The notes below the pieces were generated by a model, which had not been told where the DNA came from, searched no databases, and worked only from the letters and a program-made list of their open reading frames with translations. A stretch of DNA of 64,000 nucleotides from DGNJ01 sp002388905 (lineage in GTDB: Bacteria > Pseudomonadota > Gammaproteobacteria > Pseudomonadales > Porticoccaceae): positions 310,001 to 374,000 of the forward strand of contig DAITSJ010000001.1 in the NCBI GenBank assembly GCA_036843405.1, written 5' to 3'. How positions within the stretch are numbered: the stretch's first letter is position 1; the number at the start of each line of letters is the position of its first letter. Position numbers and translations under genes: made by a program. Shown in pieces: positions 41,881-50,718 of the stretch.

Positions 41881-43269
41881 ATGAATAAGCAGACAAATTA
41901 TTCTCAAGCCGTGAAACAGGGCATCCTCGACTGGGTCGAAGACCGCTTCGGCGGCCGGGTCATCCGGGTCGAACAGGTAATTCGCTGGCGCCCCATCTGG
42001 CGGGTGGACTTCGACAAAGGCGGCGTGCTCCATTCCCTGGCTTTCAAGGGGCCCCGGGACGGCAATGTAATCCCCTACCCCGTCGAGCATGAATACAGGA
42101 TGCTCCAGGTGCTTCGCGACAATGGGATGCCGGTGCCTACCGTGCACGGTGTTTGCGAATTTCCCAGTGCCGTGGTCATGGACTGGATGCCCGGCGGTCG
42201 CGACCCGGGTATGGTGGGTATGGCGGCGGAAGACGAATCCCGGATGAGCGACGAGCGTTGGGCAGCCAGCCTCGAGTACATGGACTGGCTGGCGACGATG
42301 CACCGGATCGAGCCGCGGAAATTTGTCGCGGCCGGACTGGAAATGCCTGTCACGGCGGAGGACATCGCCCTCAACGGCTTCGAGCGGTTTTACCGGCTGG
42401 GCAGGGACAAGGGCATAGTCGATCCGTTCATGGATTTCTGTGCCGCCTGGCTGCGGCGCAATGTGCCCGACCGGGAGCGGGTGGCCTTCGTGACCGGTGA
42501 CTGCTGCCAGTTCCTGTCCGAGGGCGACAAGGTCACCGCCCTGCTGGACGTGGAAATCGGCTATCTGGGCGACCCCCTCTCCGACCTCGCCTGCTTCCTC
42601 GGGCGCCATCCGGTGGAGAACCTGGGCGATATCCCGGCACTCTTCAGGCGCTACGAACAGGCTTCCGGCGAGGCAATCGATCTGGAGGCGCTGGCCTACC
42701 AGACCGTCGTATTCATGGCGGTGGCTTTCTATTTCCCGGTGTTGACGCTGCCCGTGACGCAACCGGGAGGCGACTGGGTGGAGAGCCAGATCCAGGTCGC
42801 TTTCTGCGGCCGGCGCTGCGCCGAGGCCATGGCCGGGATCATCGATGTCGATCTCGAGCACTCCATGAGCCTGCCGGCACCGGCGGCAACGCCTTTAGAA
42901 GATATGGCCCTGGCCAAGCTGGAAGAGGAAATCGCCCATATGCCCACCACGGAGTACTTCCAGCCCTGGAAACGGGATATGGTCGCCAAGCTGCCCGCTT
43001 GGCTTACCAATCAGCTCCACTACGGCCGGTGGGCCGAACAACAGGATCTGGACGACGCGGAAAAGCTGTTGGGCCACCGTCCCGACAACCGGGCCGAAGC
43101 GGACAAGGCGTTAAGCCGGTTCGTGCTGGAGGCCGGCCCCGAACAGGATGCCGATCTGGTTCGTTTCTTTCACCGGCGCACCCTGCGCGAGTGCCATATT
43201 TGTGTGGGGCCGGATGCGCCCACGGAACACCTGATTTTTGCCCGCTTCGAACCGGTGACCGACTTGTGA
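41881..43269 (+). CDS. Second APH-fold phosphotransferase-like protein with altered catalytic loop
   Basis: 462 residues, a paralogue of the minus-strand protein at 39727-41136 with the same two-part layout. The APH part contains VPTVHGVCEFP, VMDWMPGG, and the DVEIGYLGDP metal motif; the catalytic loop reads TGDCCQFL, so again the His is lost and Gln stands where Asn is expected. The C-terminal region contains a helical segment ending in LVRFFHRR, matched in the paralogue by LARYFHRW. The ATG at 41881 has a poor ribosome-binding site; a GTG at 41842 is possible. It is divergent from the LEH-like gene and followed by the EthD-like gene. Confidence 0.75.
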   Translation: MNKQTNYSQAVKQGILDWVEDRFGGRVIRVEQVIRWRPIWRVDFDKGGVLHSLAFKGPRDGNVIPYPVEHEYRMLQVLRDNGMPVPTVHGVCEFPSAVVMDWMPGGRDPGMVGMAAEDESRMSDERWAASLEYMDWLATMHRIEPRKFVAAGLEMPVTAEDIALNGFERFYRLGRDKGIVDPFMDFCAAWLRRNVPDRERVAFVTGDCCQFLSEGDKVTALLDVEIGYLGDPLSDLACFLGRHPVENLGDIPALFRRYEQASGEAIDLEALAYQTVVFMAVAFYFPVLTLPVTQPGGDWVESQIQVAFCGRRCAEAMAGIIDVDLEHSMSLPAPAATPLEDMALAKLEEEIAHMPTTEYFQPWKRDMVAKLPAWLTNQLHYGRWAEQQDLDDAEKLLGHRPDNRAEADKALSRFVLEAGPEQDADLVRFFHRRTLRECHICVGPDAPTEHLIFARFEPVTDL

Positions 43270-43323
43270 GGGCGCTATCGAATCTGCCTTCCCTTATCTG
43301 TGCGGCGAAACCCGGAGGTTGTT

Positions 43324-44112
43324 ATGACTGCCCATAAGCCCGCCGACCCCGGCCGAACAGCGGACCCGGTCCGCCTTCTTGTTTGCGCCCGCCGGCGCGC
43401 GGGTCTCGGGCGCGGGGAGTTTCAGCAGCGCTGGCTCGCCTTGCACCGGGATCTGGCCCGGCGGTTGCCGGCCGCCGGTATTACAGCGTACTTGCAGAAT
43501 CATATCTACGAAGCGGAATTTCTCGAGAGCTTCCGGGAACTGCGCGGTGGCATGGAAGCCGACGGTTTTGATGCCATTACCGAAGTGGCGTTCGACACCA
43601 TGCCCGAAAACGACAATGCCAGCGGCAAGGCGCTGGAACAGTTGCTGGATGCCGAGATGGCATTCCCCGATACCGGCGCGCGCCGGCTATTGCTGGTGCG
43701 CGAGCACCAGGTCTTCATGGACTCGGTGGCGCCGGGGGCGACCGTCCACAAGATGATTATCTGCGTGCGCCGGCGGCCGGAGTTGAGCCGGGAGGCCTTC
43801 CAGCGCTACTGGCGGGAAGAGCACGGCCCCCTGGCGCTGGCGTTGAGGCGCCGGGGCCTGACACCGCCGATGATCGGCTATGTCCAGAACCACACCCTGG
43901 AGCATCCCGCGATCGAGCGTTATGCCGATGGCGCCGACCTCTACGACGGGGTTGCCACCGTCTGGCTCGACCGGAGCGATGACCTGGATTTGCGCGGCAC
44001 CACCGAGCAACAGTTGCTCGAGGCGGACCGGATGCTGGTGGACGATGAGGCGAAATTCGTGGCCCCAAAGCGCTCAACCGTCTGCATGGCCGTTGAGCAG
44101 GTGATTCGCTGA
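43324..44112 (+). CDS. Protein with two EthD-like (dimeric alpha/beta barrel) domains
   Basis: 262 residues made of two similar halves. The first has LLVCARRRAGLGRGEFQQRW and ITAYLQNHI, the second has KMIICVRRRPELSREAFQRYW, EEHGPLA and IGYVQNH. This is the ferredoxin-like EthD fold, often involved in steroid, ether or aromatic catabolism, and the internal duplication would form the dimer within one chain. The second half keeps the EEHGPLA His loop better than the first. A GGAGG site precedes the ATG at 43324. Likely co-transcribed with the APH-like gene 54 bases upstream. Specific activity unknown. Confidence 0.75.
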   Translation: MTAHKPADPGRTADPVRLLVCARRRAGLGRGEFQQRWLALHRDLARRLPAAGITAYLQNHIYEAEFLESFRELRGGMEADGFDAITEVAFDTMPENDNASGKALEQLLDAEMAFPDTGARRLLLVREHQVFMDSVAPGATVHKMIICVRRRPELSREAFQRYWREEHGPLALALRRRGLTPPMIGYVQNHTLEHPAIERYADGADLYDGVATVWLDRSDDLDLRGTTEQQLLEADRMLVDDEAKFVAPKRSTVCMAVEQVIR

Positions 44113-44346
44113 AGTTTCCGACGTCTCTTGCCGGAGCCTTTTTCCGGGCACTCAGGTACTGACCTTCATCCCGTCATCCTTTCCATTGTCGAATCCAGCC
44201 GGCGCTCGCTTCATTTGTTCCCGACTAAAACAGTCGTCTCGTTTGCCGGTGCAAGGGCGGCACTGGGCCGTTGCTGGCTTTATGGAGGGCGACTCACTAC
44301 CATAGCGTGTTTCGACCCAGTCAACCTCAACCACAAGTGCCTCCCC

Positions 44347-45858
44347 ATGCCCGACAGCTACGTCAGACGCATCCTCAACGCCAACATCTACGACCTAGTC
44401 CTGGAGACGCCCGTGGAAGAAGCCGCGCAGATCAGCGAGCGTCTCGGCAACCGCGTACTGCTCAAGCGCGAGGACCTGCAGCCGGTGTTTTCCTTCAAGT
44501 TGCGGGGCGCCTACAACAAGATGCTCAAGCTGACCGAGGAGGAAAAAGCCAGGGGCGTGGTGGCGGCCTCGGCGGGCAATCACGCCCAGGGGCTGGCCAT
44601 GGCCTCGAAACACCTGGGCGTGAAGGCCACCATCGTCATGCCGCGCACCACGCCCCAGATCAAAATCAACGCGGTGCGCGCCCGGGGTGCCAAGGTGGTT
44701 CTCACCGGCGATAATTTCGATGCCGCGTCCGAGTACGCCACCCGGCTGGTTAAAGAACAGGGCATGGTCTATGTCCATCCCTTTGACGACCCCGACGTCA
44801 TTGCCGGGCAGGGCACCGTGGCCATGGAAATACTGCGCCAGGTGTCGGAACCCATCGACGCCATTTTCGTCGCCGTGGGCGGCGGCGGTCTCTGCGCCGG
44901 TATCGCCGCCTACGTCAAATACCTGCGCCCGGAGATCAAGGTCATCGCCGTGGAGCCGGAGGATGCCGCCTGCCTGAAGGCGGCCATGGAGAAAAAGCGC
45001 CGGGTCAGGCTGAAACAGGTCGGCGGTTTCGCCGACGGCGCCGCCGTGGCCCAGATCGGCAAGGAAACCTTCAGGGTGCTGCGCAAAACCGTGGACGAGG
45101 TAGTGACGGTGACCACCGACGAAATTTGCGCGGCCATCAAGGATATCTTCGACGATACCCGGTCCATCGCCGAACCCGCCGGCGCCCTGTCCCTGGCCGG
45201 CCTGAAAAAATATGCCGGCGCCAGGAAATTGCAGGGCCAGACGCTGGTGGCCATCGACAGCGGCGCCAACATGAATTTCGACCGCCTGCGCTATATCTCC
45301 GAGCGCACCGAGATCGGCGAGAAGCGCGAGACCATCCTGGCGGTGACCATCCCCGAGCGGCCGGGCAGCTTCAAGGAATTCTGCGGCCTGCTCCATAAGC
45401 GGATGGTCACGGAATTCAATTACCGCATGGGCGATCCGGACCGGGCTCACATCTTCGTCGGTGTCCAGGTGGTTTCGGACGAGGATCGGCGGGAGCTGAT
45501 CGACGAGCTGCGGGCCAGGGAATACCCGGTGGAAGATATGACCGACAACGAGATCGCCAAGCTCCATATCCGCCATATGGTCGGGGGCCGGGTCGACGGG
45601 GCGGAGCACGAGACTGTCTACCGTTTCGAATTCCCGGAGCGCCCGGGCGCGCTGTTCAACTTTCTCAACAAGCTGGGCGGACGCTGGAATATTTCCATGT
45701 TCCATTACCGCAATCACGGCAGTGCCTACGGCCGGGTGCTGGTGGGTATGGAAGTTCCCCCCGGCGAACGGGGGAAAGTGACCGCTTTTCTCGACGACCT
45801 GGGCTATACCTACAGCGAAGAAACCGACAATCCCGCCTATCAGTTCTTCCTGAAATAG
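44347..45858 (+). CDS. ilvA: Threonine ammonia-lyase, biosynthetic (two ACT-like domains)
   Basis: 503 residues, close to the E. coli enzyme (514). The PLP lysine lies in FSFKLRGAYNKM; SAGNHAQGLA and the GGGGLCAGI phosphate-binding loop are typical of fold type II. After about residue 325 there are two regulatory ACT-like subdomains (TIPERPGSFKEFC and FEFPERPGALFNFL), which sense isoleucine and valine. It deaminates threonine to 2-oxobutyrate for isoleucine synthesis. The ATG at 44347 fits the family N-terminus; an upstream in-frame extension of 73 codons is without homology and no clear site precedes either start. It converges on the 5-FCL gene. Confidence 0.95.
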   Translation: MPDSYVRRILNANIYDLVLETPVEEAAQISERLGNRVLLKREDLQPVFSFKLRGAYNKMLKLTEEEKARGVVAASAGNHAQGLAMASKHLGVKATIVMPRTTPQIKINAVRARGAKVVLTGDNFDAASEYATRLVKEQGMVYVHPFDDPDVIAGQGTVAMEILRQVSEPIDAIFVAVGGGGLCAGIAAYVKYLRPEIKVIAVEPEDAACLKAAMEKKRRVRLKQVGGFADGAAVAQIGKETFRVLRKTVDEVVTVTTDEICAAIKDIFDDTRSIAEPAGALSLAGLKKYAGARKLQGQTLVAIDSGANMNFDRLRYISERTEIGEKRETILAVTIPERPGSFKEFCGLLHKRMVTEFNYRMGDPDRAHIFVGVQVVSDEDRRELIDELRAREYPVEDMTDNEIAKLHIRHMVGGRVDGAEHETVYRFEFPERPGALFNFLNKLGGRWNISMFHYRNHGSAYGRVLVGMEVPPGERGKVTAFLDDLGYTYSEETDNPAYQFFLK

Positions 45859-45871
45859 CGCAGGGCCCGTG

Positions 45872-46468
45872 TCAGGCACCTGGGCAGTGAATCAGCCCGC
45901 GATCGGTGGCAATGGCATGGAGCGGAATATCCCAGGGTTCCGCGGGTAATGCATCGGTTTCCTGGAAGTGGTGGGCGAGCCCGATCAGCAGGGGACCACG
46001 CCGGGGGCTGCGCGCCAGGGGCGCCAGGCTTCTGTCGTAGTAGCCGCCCCCCATTCCCAGGCGCTGACCCCTCCCGTCGAATGCCACCAGCGGCAGAAAG
46101 ATAATATCCAGTGACCAGAGGGGTGCCGCCCGGTACCGTCCCAGGCGAGGCTCGGGAATCCCGTAGCGGTTGGCTCGCAGGGGTTCATCCGGGAGATAGC
46201 GCAAAAAATGCAGCCGGTTGTGGCGGAAAGGGTCGAGTTTGGGCAGGTAGACTCTCTTGCCGGCGGCCAGCGCGACGGACATGAGCATGCCCGGGTCGAT
46301 TTCGCCGTCGTTGGGCAGGTAGAAGGCGAGCCGGCGGCTGCGCAGGAAAAAATCGCGGCGGGCAATCTGCCGGGCCAGGTCGTCGCCGGCGCGGCGCTGC
46401 TGACTGTCGGTCAGCTGCCGGCGTTGCCGGCGCATGTCGGCGCGAATCCGGGATTTGCTCGCGGGCAT
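45872..46468 (-). CDS. ygfA: 5-formyltetrahydrofolate cyclo-ligase
   Basis: 198 residues. The family motifs are the basic N-terminal KSRIRADMRRQR, the substrate segment YLPNDGEIDP, LPLVAFDGRGQRLGMGGGYYDR (split by family blocks) and the C-terminal IPLHAIATDRG. It converts 5-formyl-THF to 5,10-methenyl-THF with ATP. Its position directly downstream of 6S RNA and zapA is the standard gammaproteobacterial order, in which 6S RNA and ygfA are made from one transcript. Confidence 0.93.
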   Translation of the reverse strand: MPASKSRIRADMRRQRRQLTDSQQRRAGDDLARQIARRDFFLRSRRLAFYLPNDGEIDPGMLMSVALAAGKRVYLPKLDPFRHNRLHFLRYLPDEPLRANRYGIPEPRLGRYRAAPLWSLDIIFLPLVAFDGRGQRLGMGGGYYDRSLAPLARSPRRGPLLIGLAHHFQETDALPAEPWDIPLHAIATDRGLIHCPGA

Positions 46469-46501
46469 GGGGATTGATGCCTTCGGGAGTGCAGACGAAA
46501 A

Positions 46502-46678
46502 GAGACCCCGGTAGTGCCGCTGTCAGTGTGGCCTTGAACCCAGTGGTTCAAGGTGGAGGCCCCCGCAATGCATCAGGCTTCCCGTCGTACGGGCGTGCTC
46601 AACAGCATTGGCTGAAAGCCCCCTGGGTAAAGAGTATCGGCTCAAGGACTTAGTGACTGGCGAACACTCCAGGGTCTG
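46502..46678 (-). ncRNA. ssrS: 6S RNA
   Basis: On the minus strand between zapA and the 5-FCL gene there is a roughly 177-nt segment matching 6S RNA: a 5' part with TGTTCGCCAGTC and CCTTGAGCCGATA, a central bubble, and a 3' hairpin CACCTTGAACC... GGGTTCAAGG. The ends AGACCC and GGGTCT can pair to form the terminal stem. 6S RNA mimics an open promoter and binds sigma70 RNA polymerase in stationary phase. Ends are estimated from the terminal pairing, to within a few bases. Confidence 0.93.
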
Positions 46679-46742
46679 TCCATAGTATAACCCGGTCGTG
46701 GGGGGCGATTAAAAGGGGTGTTTTATCCCCGGGGCGGGACGC

Positions 46743-47045
46743 TCAGAGTTCCGGCTGTTTCAGGCCGTCCAGGGCACTATCGAGCTTGTCATTGAGACGC
46801 TTGATTTCCCGGTCCAGGATTTCGGTATCAGCGGCCTGGCCCTGGGCCCGGAGTAAATCATAAGTGAGGTTGAGGGCCGCCATCACCGCGATGCGCTCCA
46901 GGCCGATCACCTGGCCGGACTTGCGGATGTCGCGCATGCGCTGGTCCAGGACCCGGGACGACTTGATCAGGGCATCCTGTTCCTCCGGTGGACAATGGAC
47001 CTGATACTCCCGGTCGAGAATGCGGATAATTACCGTATCGGTCAT
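46743..47045 (-). CDS. zapA: Cell division protein ZapA
   Basis: 100 residues of the ZapA family: the N-terminal domain (IRILDREYQVHCPPEE), RVLDQRMRDIRK and a C-terminal coiled coil (AALNLTYDLLRAQ, RLNDKLDSAL). ZapA cross-links FtsZ filaments at the division ring. It is two bases from the end of the TIGR02449 gene, with a GAGGG site, and the 6S RNA gene follows it. Confidence 0.95.
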   Translation of the reverse strand: MTDTVIIRILDREYQVHCPPEEQDALIKSSRVLDQRMRDIRKSGQVIGLERIAVMAALNLTYDLLRAQGQAADTEILDREIKRLNDKLDSALDGLKQPEL

Positions 47046-47047
47046 GA

Positions 47048-47257
47048 TCAGCCCTCGGTTTCGAGATTCTTGAGTCGGGTGATCATCGCCTCCACCCGGG
47101 AGCGCGCCGTCTCGTTTTTCTCGAGCAGCCTGCTGCGTTCCTGCAACAGCGAGGATTCTTTTTCGCGCAGGGTGCGGTTTTCCGCCTGGAGCCGGTCGCA
47201 GAGTTGGATAAGGTGGTCGAGCTTTTTTTCCAGCTGCTTGAGAGTTTCCGTTGTCAT
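47048..47257 (-). CDS. TIGR02449 family small coiled-coil protein
   Basis: 69 residues, nearly all coiled coil (LKQLEKKLDHLIQLCDRL; RTLREKESSLLQERSRLLEK in family form). This family is found next to zapA in many gammaproteobacteria and resembles ZapB in size and coiled-coil nature; a division role is inferred. The ATG at 47257 is chosen because upstream residues in the frame are low-complexity and unlike the family. Confidence 0.85.
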   Translation of the reverse strand: MTTETLKQLEKKLDHLIQLCDRLQAENRTLREKESSLLQERSRLLEKNETARSRVEAMITRLKNLETEG

Positions 47258-47511
47258 AGGCGCACGGCTAACGTTTTTGTTGTGGCAAACCGGGGACCTT
47301 ACCGGACCCGTCGGTGACCCGGACCGGATCGGACCTCCGGTAACTATATGGGCCCGCCCAGACCGGGTCAACGGTCTTGAGGTGGATTCTAGATGTTGAA
47401 TGTTAGTTCATATCTGCAATGCAGTTTTCCTGCAGGGCCCGCGTCCTGAGATGAATTTCCGATGCCGACAGTGATAGGATGCACGTTTCCCGGATCCGGA
47501 CCGCGTGGTTA

Positions 47512-48069
47512 ATGACCTTCGACGAGCTTGACCGACTGCTGGAAGTAGAGGATATACAGATGAGTGCTGCCGAGGTGCACGGCATTCTCTGCGGCCGGTT
47601 GGCCGGCGGCGAGCGCCTCGACGCAAATGCGCTCAAGAGCGCACTCCTGGAGAGCCTCGCCACGGAGGAGGAGATGATCGACAATGCCTTCGATTCCCTG
47701 CGCGATCTCTATGAATCCAGCCTGGCTGCCCTGGAGGACGAAAGCCTGGGCTTCAGTCCCCTGCTGCCCCCGGACGAGGCCGACCTGGGCAAGCGCATCC
47801 AGGCCCTGGGCGAGTGGTGCGAAGGTTTTATCTCGGGCCTGGGGGATTCGCGGATCGCCGGACAAGCGGCTCTCTCGGAGGATGCCATGGGGGCTCTCAG
47901 GGATATGACCGCCATTGCCCAGGTGGATTTCGAGGGCGACGGCGAGGAAGAGGACGAGGCAGATTTTGCCGAACTGGTGGAGTTCGTCCGGGTCACGGTG
48001 ATGCTGGTGTTCGTGGAAAGGGGTTCCCTGGCAGCGTCGACTTCGGATGCGCCCCGGACCCTGCACTGA
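47512..48069 (+). CDS. UPF0149 family protein (YgfB-like)
   Basis: 185 residues of the UPF0149/YecA-like family, with the hallmark SAAEVHGILCGRLAGG near the N-terminus and WCEGFISGLG in the centre, then an acidic GDGEEEDEADFAELVEFVR. YgfB in Pseudomonas dampens expression of beta-lactamase-related genes via the AlpA pathway, but most homologues are unstudied. It is divergent from the zapA block and upstream of pepP, the usual order. The ATG at 47512 gives the family N-terminus; a start at 47479 is possible, and neither has a strong ribosome-binding site. Confidence 0.9.
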   Translation: MTFDELDRLLEVEDIQMSAAEVHGILCGRLAGGERLDANALKSALLESLATEEEMIDNAFDSLRDLYESSLAALEDESLGFSPLLPPDEADLGKRIQALGEWCEGFISGLGDSRIAGQAALSEDAMGALRDMTAIAQVDFEGDGEEEDEADFAELVEFVRVTVMLVFVERGSLAASTSDAPRTLH

Positions 48070-48141
48070 AAGTGAGCGCTTGCTCATTTTTTAAGGCAAG
48101 GCGTCTGCCCTCATCCCTCTCTATCAGTCAGGAGTAATTGG

Positions 48142-49452
48142 ATGGTTACGGCCAATGAATACGCCCGCCGTCGGCGCGAACTGATGAACCTGGTGGGCGA
48201 CGATGGCATTGCCATTGTCGCCGCCGCGCCGGAGCGGGTGCGCAGCCGGGATACGCTCTACCCTTACCGCCAGGACAGCGATTTCTACTACCTGACGGGG
48301 TTCCCTGAGCCGGAGGCGGTGCTGGTCCTGGCCCCCGGTCGCCGCCAGGGCCAGTACATACTTTTCTGTCGCGACCGGGACCCGGCCCGGGAAATCTGGG
48401 ACGGCTTCCGGGCAGGCCCCGACGGGGCCTGCGCCGAGTTTGGCGCCGACGACGCCTTTCCCATCGATGATATCGATGACATCCTGCCCGGGCTTATCGA
48501 GGGTCGGGAGCGGGTCTACTACGCCGTGGGGCGGGACCCGGAATTCGACCGCCACCTTATGGCGTGGGTCAACGACATTCGCAATCGGGCCCGCACCGGG
48601 GTTGCCTCGCCGGCGGAGTTCGTGGACCTGGACCACCTGCTTCACGAGATGCGGCTGTTCAAGAGCGCCGGCGAGTTGAAGCTGATGCGCAAGTCGGCAA
48701 AGATCGCCGCCGGCGCCCACAAAAGGGCCATGCGGGTCTGCAAACCCGGCCTCCACGAGTACCAGCTCCAGGCTGAAATCGAGCACGAGTTCGCCATGGC
48801 GGGGGCGGCCTATCCGGCCTATAGTTCCATAGTCGGCAGCGGTGCCAATGGCTGCATCCTCCACTACATCGAGAACCAGGCGCCCCTTCGGGATGGTGAT
48901 CTGGTGTTGATCGACGCCGGTTGCGAGTACCAGCATTACGCTTCGGATATTACCCGCACCTTTCCGGTCAACGGCAGGTTCTCGCCGGCCCAGAGGGCCC
49001 TCTACGATGTTGTCCTCGACGCCCAGCAGGCGGCCATGGAGGCCGCTGTGGCCGGCAATCACTGGAATCAGCCCCACGAGGCCACGGTCCGGGTGATCAC
49101 CGAAGGGCTCGTGGCACTGGGCCTGCTCAAGGGGCGGGTGTCCGACCTGGTCAAGAAAGGTGCCCATACCCGCTTCTATATGCATCGGGCCGGACACTGG
49201 CTGGGCATGGACGTGCACGATGTGGGCGACTACAAGGTCGATCACCAGTGGCGCCTGCTGGAGCCGGGCATGACCATGACCATCGAGCCCGGTATCTATG
49301 TGGCGCCGGACGACGACCAGGTCGACGAGAAATGGCGGGGCATCGGCATCCGTATCGAGGACGACGTGGCCATTACCCGCAAGGGCACCGAGGTTCTCAC
49401 CGCCGATGTGCCCAAGACTATCGAAGATATCGAAGCCCTGATGGCCGGATGA
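48142..49452 (+). CDS. pepP: Xaa-Pro aminopeptidase (aminopeptidase P II)
   Basis: 436 residues, pita-bread fold of the M24B family with an N-terminal creatinase-like domain (residues 1 to about 170). Dimetal ligands: LIDAGCEYQHYASDITRTF (two Asp), HRAGHWLGMDVHD (His), TIEPGIYV (Glu) and IRIEDDV (Glu). It removes N-terminal residues preceding proline in the cytosol. The stop overlaps the ubiH start (ATGA). An AGGAG site precedes it. Confidence 0.96.
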   Translation: MVTANEYARRRRELMNLVGDDGIAIVAAAPERVRSRDTLYPYRQDSDFYYLTGFPEPEAVLVLAPGRRQGQYILFCRDRDPAREIWDGFRAGPDGACAEFGADDAFPIDDIDDILPGLIEGRERVYYAVGRDPEFDRHLMAWVNDIRNRARTGVASPAEFVDLDHLLHEMRLFKSAGELKLMRKSAKIAAGAHKRAMRVCKPGLHEYQLQAEIEHEFAMAGAAYPAYSSIVGSGANGCILHYIENQAPLRDGDLVLIDAGCEYQHYASDITRTFPVNGRFSPAQRALYDVVLDAQQAAMEAAVAGNHWNQPHEATVRVITEGLVALGLLKGRVSDLVKKGAHTRFYMHRAGHWLGMDVHDVGDYKVDHQWRLLEPGMTMTIEPGIYVAPDDDQVDEKWRGIGIRIEDDVAITRKGTEVLTADVPKTIEDIEALMAG

Positions 49453-50718
49453 CCGTGAAAGCAAACGCCGACGGCATTCCCGCGCATACCGATGTCGCCA
49501 TCGTCGGTGGCGGTATGGCCGGACTGAGCCTGGCCCTGTTGCTGGCGGCGCGCCTGCCAGACCTGGATATCCTGGTGGTGGAGTCCCATCCCTTTTCCGG
49601 TACCGGCGAAGCGGCACTCCACCAGCCCAGCTTCGATGCCCGTGCCACGGCACTGTCCCAGAGCTCGCGGGAGATTTACGAGGCTATCGGCCTGTGGCGG
49701 GACCTGGCGCCCTTTGCCGCCACCATCGATCAGATCCATGTCTCCGACCGGGGCCATCCCGGCGTCACCCGTCTCCACGCGCGCGAACACCGGTTGCCCG
49801 GCCTCGGCTACGTGATTGAGAACCGGGCGCTGGGTCAGGTGCTGCACCGGCAACTCGCCGCCTGCCCACATATTCGCGTCGCGGCCCCGGCCCGGGTGGA
49901 GCGTATTTCGCCCGTAGCCGGCGGCATGTCCCTGGATATCGACGGCCGGCACTGCCGGGCGAATCTCGCCGTCGTGGCCGACGGCGCCGACTCCCGGACC
50001 CTCCGGCAACTGGGCGTTGCCAGTCGCCGGCGCGACTACGGCCAGACGGGGTTGATCGCCAATATCGCCCTGGCCGAACCCCACGGGGGCGTTGCCTATG
50101 AACGCTTTTCCGACACCGGACCCATGGCCCTGCTGCCCTTGCCGGATGCCGGTGACGAACACCGGGCGGCCCTGGTCTGGACCCTTTTGCCGGATGAGGC
50201 CGCGCGCCTGAGTTCGGCACCCGAGCCGGATTTTCTCGACGCCCTCCAGAATGCCTTCGGGTTCCGGGCCGGTTGCTTCCNNNNNNNNNNGGGCCGGCGA
50301 GCGGGTTGCCTATCCGCTTCGCTTGACCGTGGCCGAGGAACAGGTGCGCCGGCATCTGGCGGTGGTGGGCAACGCCGCCCATACGCTCCATCCGGTGGCG
50401 GGCCAGGGATTCAACCTCAGTCTGCGAGACCTGGCGCGGCTAACGGAAAGTATCGTCGCCGGCTGCGGCCGGAACCTCACGCCGGGGGACCCGCGCGTGC
50501 TGGATACCTACGCCCGTGAGCAGGCCGGGGACCAGGCTAGGACCATCCTGTTCAGCGATGCCCTGCCGCGATTTTTCGGCCGCCGCAATCCGGTGGAAGT
50601 GGCCGGGCGCAACCTGGGGCTCATCACCCTTGATCTGGTGTCCGGCCTGCGCCGGGAGTTCGGGCGCTTCGGCGCCGGTCTCATGGCCAGGGGGGTCGGA
50701 ATCCGTGAATCCCTATGA
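49449..50718 (+). CDS. ubiH: 2-octaprenyl-6-methoxyphenol hydroxylase UbiH (interrupted by an assembly gap)
   Basis: Flavoprotein monooxygenase of ubiquinone synthesis. FAD motif VGGGMAGLSLAL at the N-terminus, and GNAAHTLHPVAGQGFNLS with RD near the C-terminus, are typical of UbiH. Ten Ns at 50281-50290 break the reading frame: the 5' part is read in the frame of 49449, the 3' part in the frame of the 50716-50718 stop. Alignment by eye with E. coli UbiH across the gap suggests only a few residues are missing, and an N-run whose length is a multiple of three would restore frame. The true gene is therefore probably intact. The start overlaps the pepP stop; ubiI overlaps its end by 14 bases. 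Confidence 0.9.
50281..50290. other. Assembly gap (10 Ns)
   Basis: Exactly ten N bases inside ubiH, a common placeholder for a scaffold join of unknown size. Flanking sequence shows the true gap must be a multiple of three if ubiH is intact, so its stated length is not real. Confidence 0.98.

Noticed and set aside
31248..44112. Complete steroid degradation pathway
   Set aside because: Only a few steroid-like redox enzymes are present; ring-opening and side-chain genes are missing from the window, so only a catabolic island is proposed.
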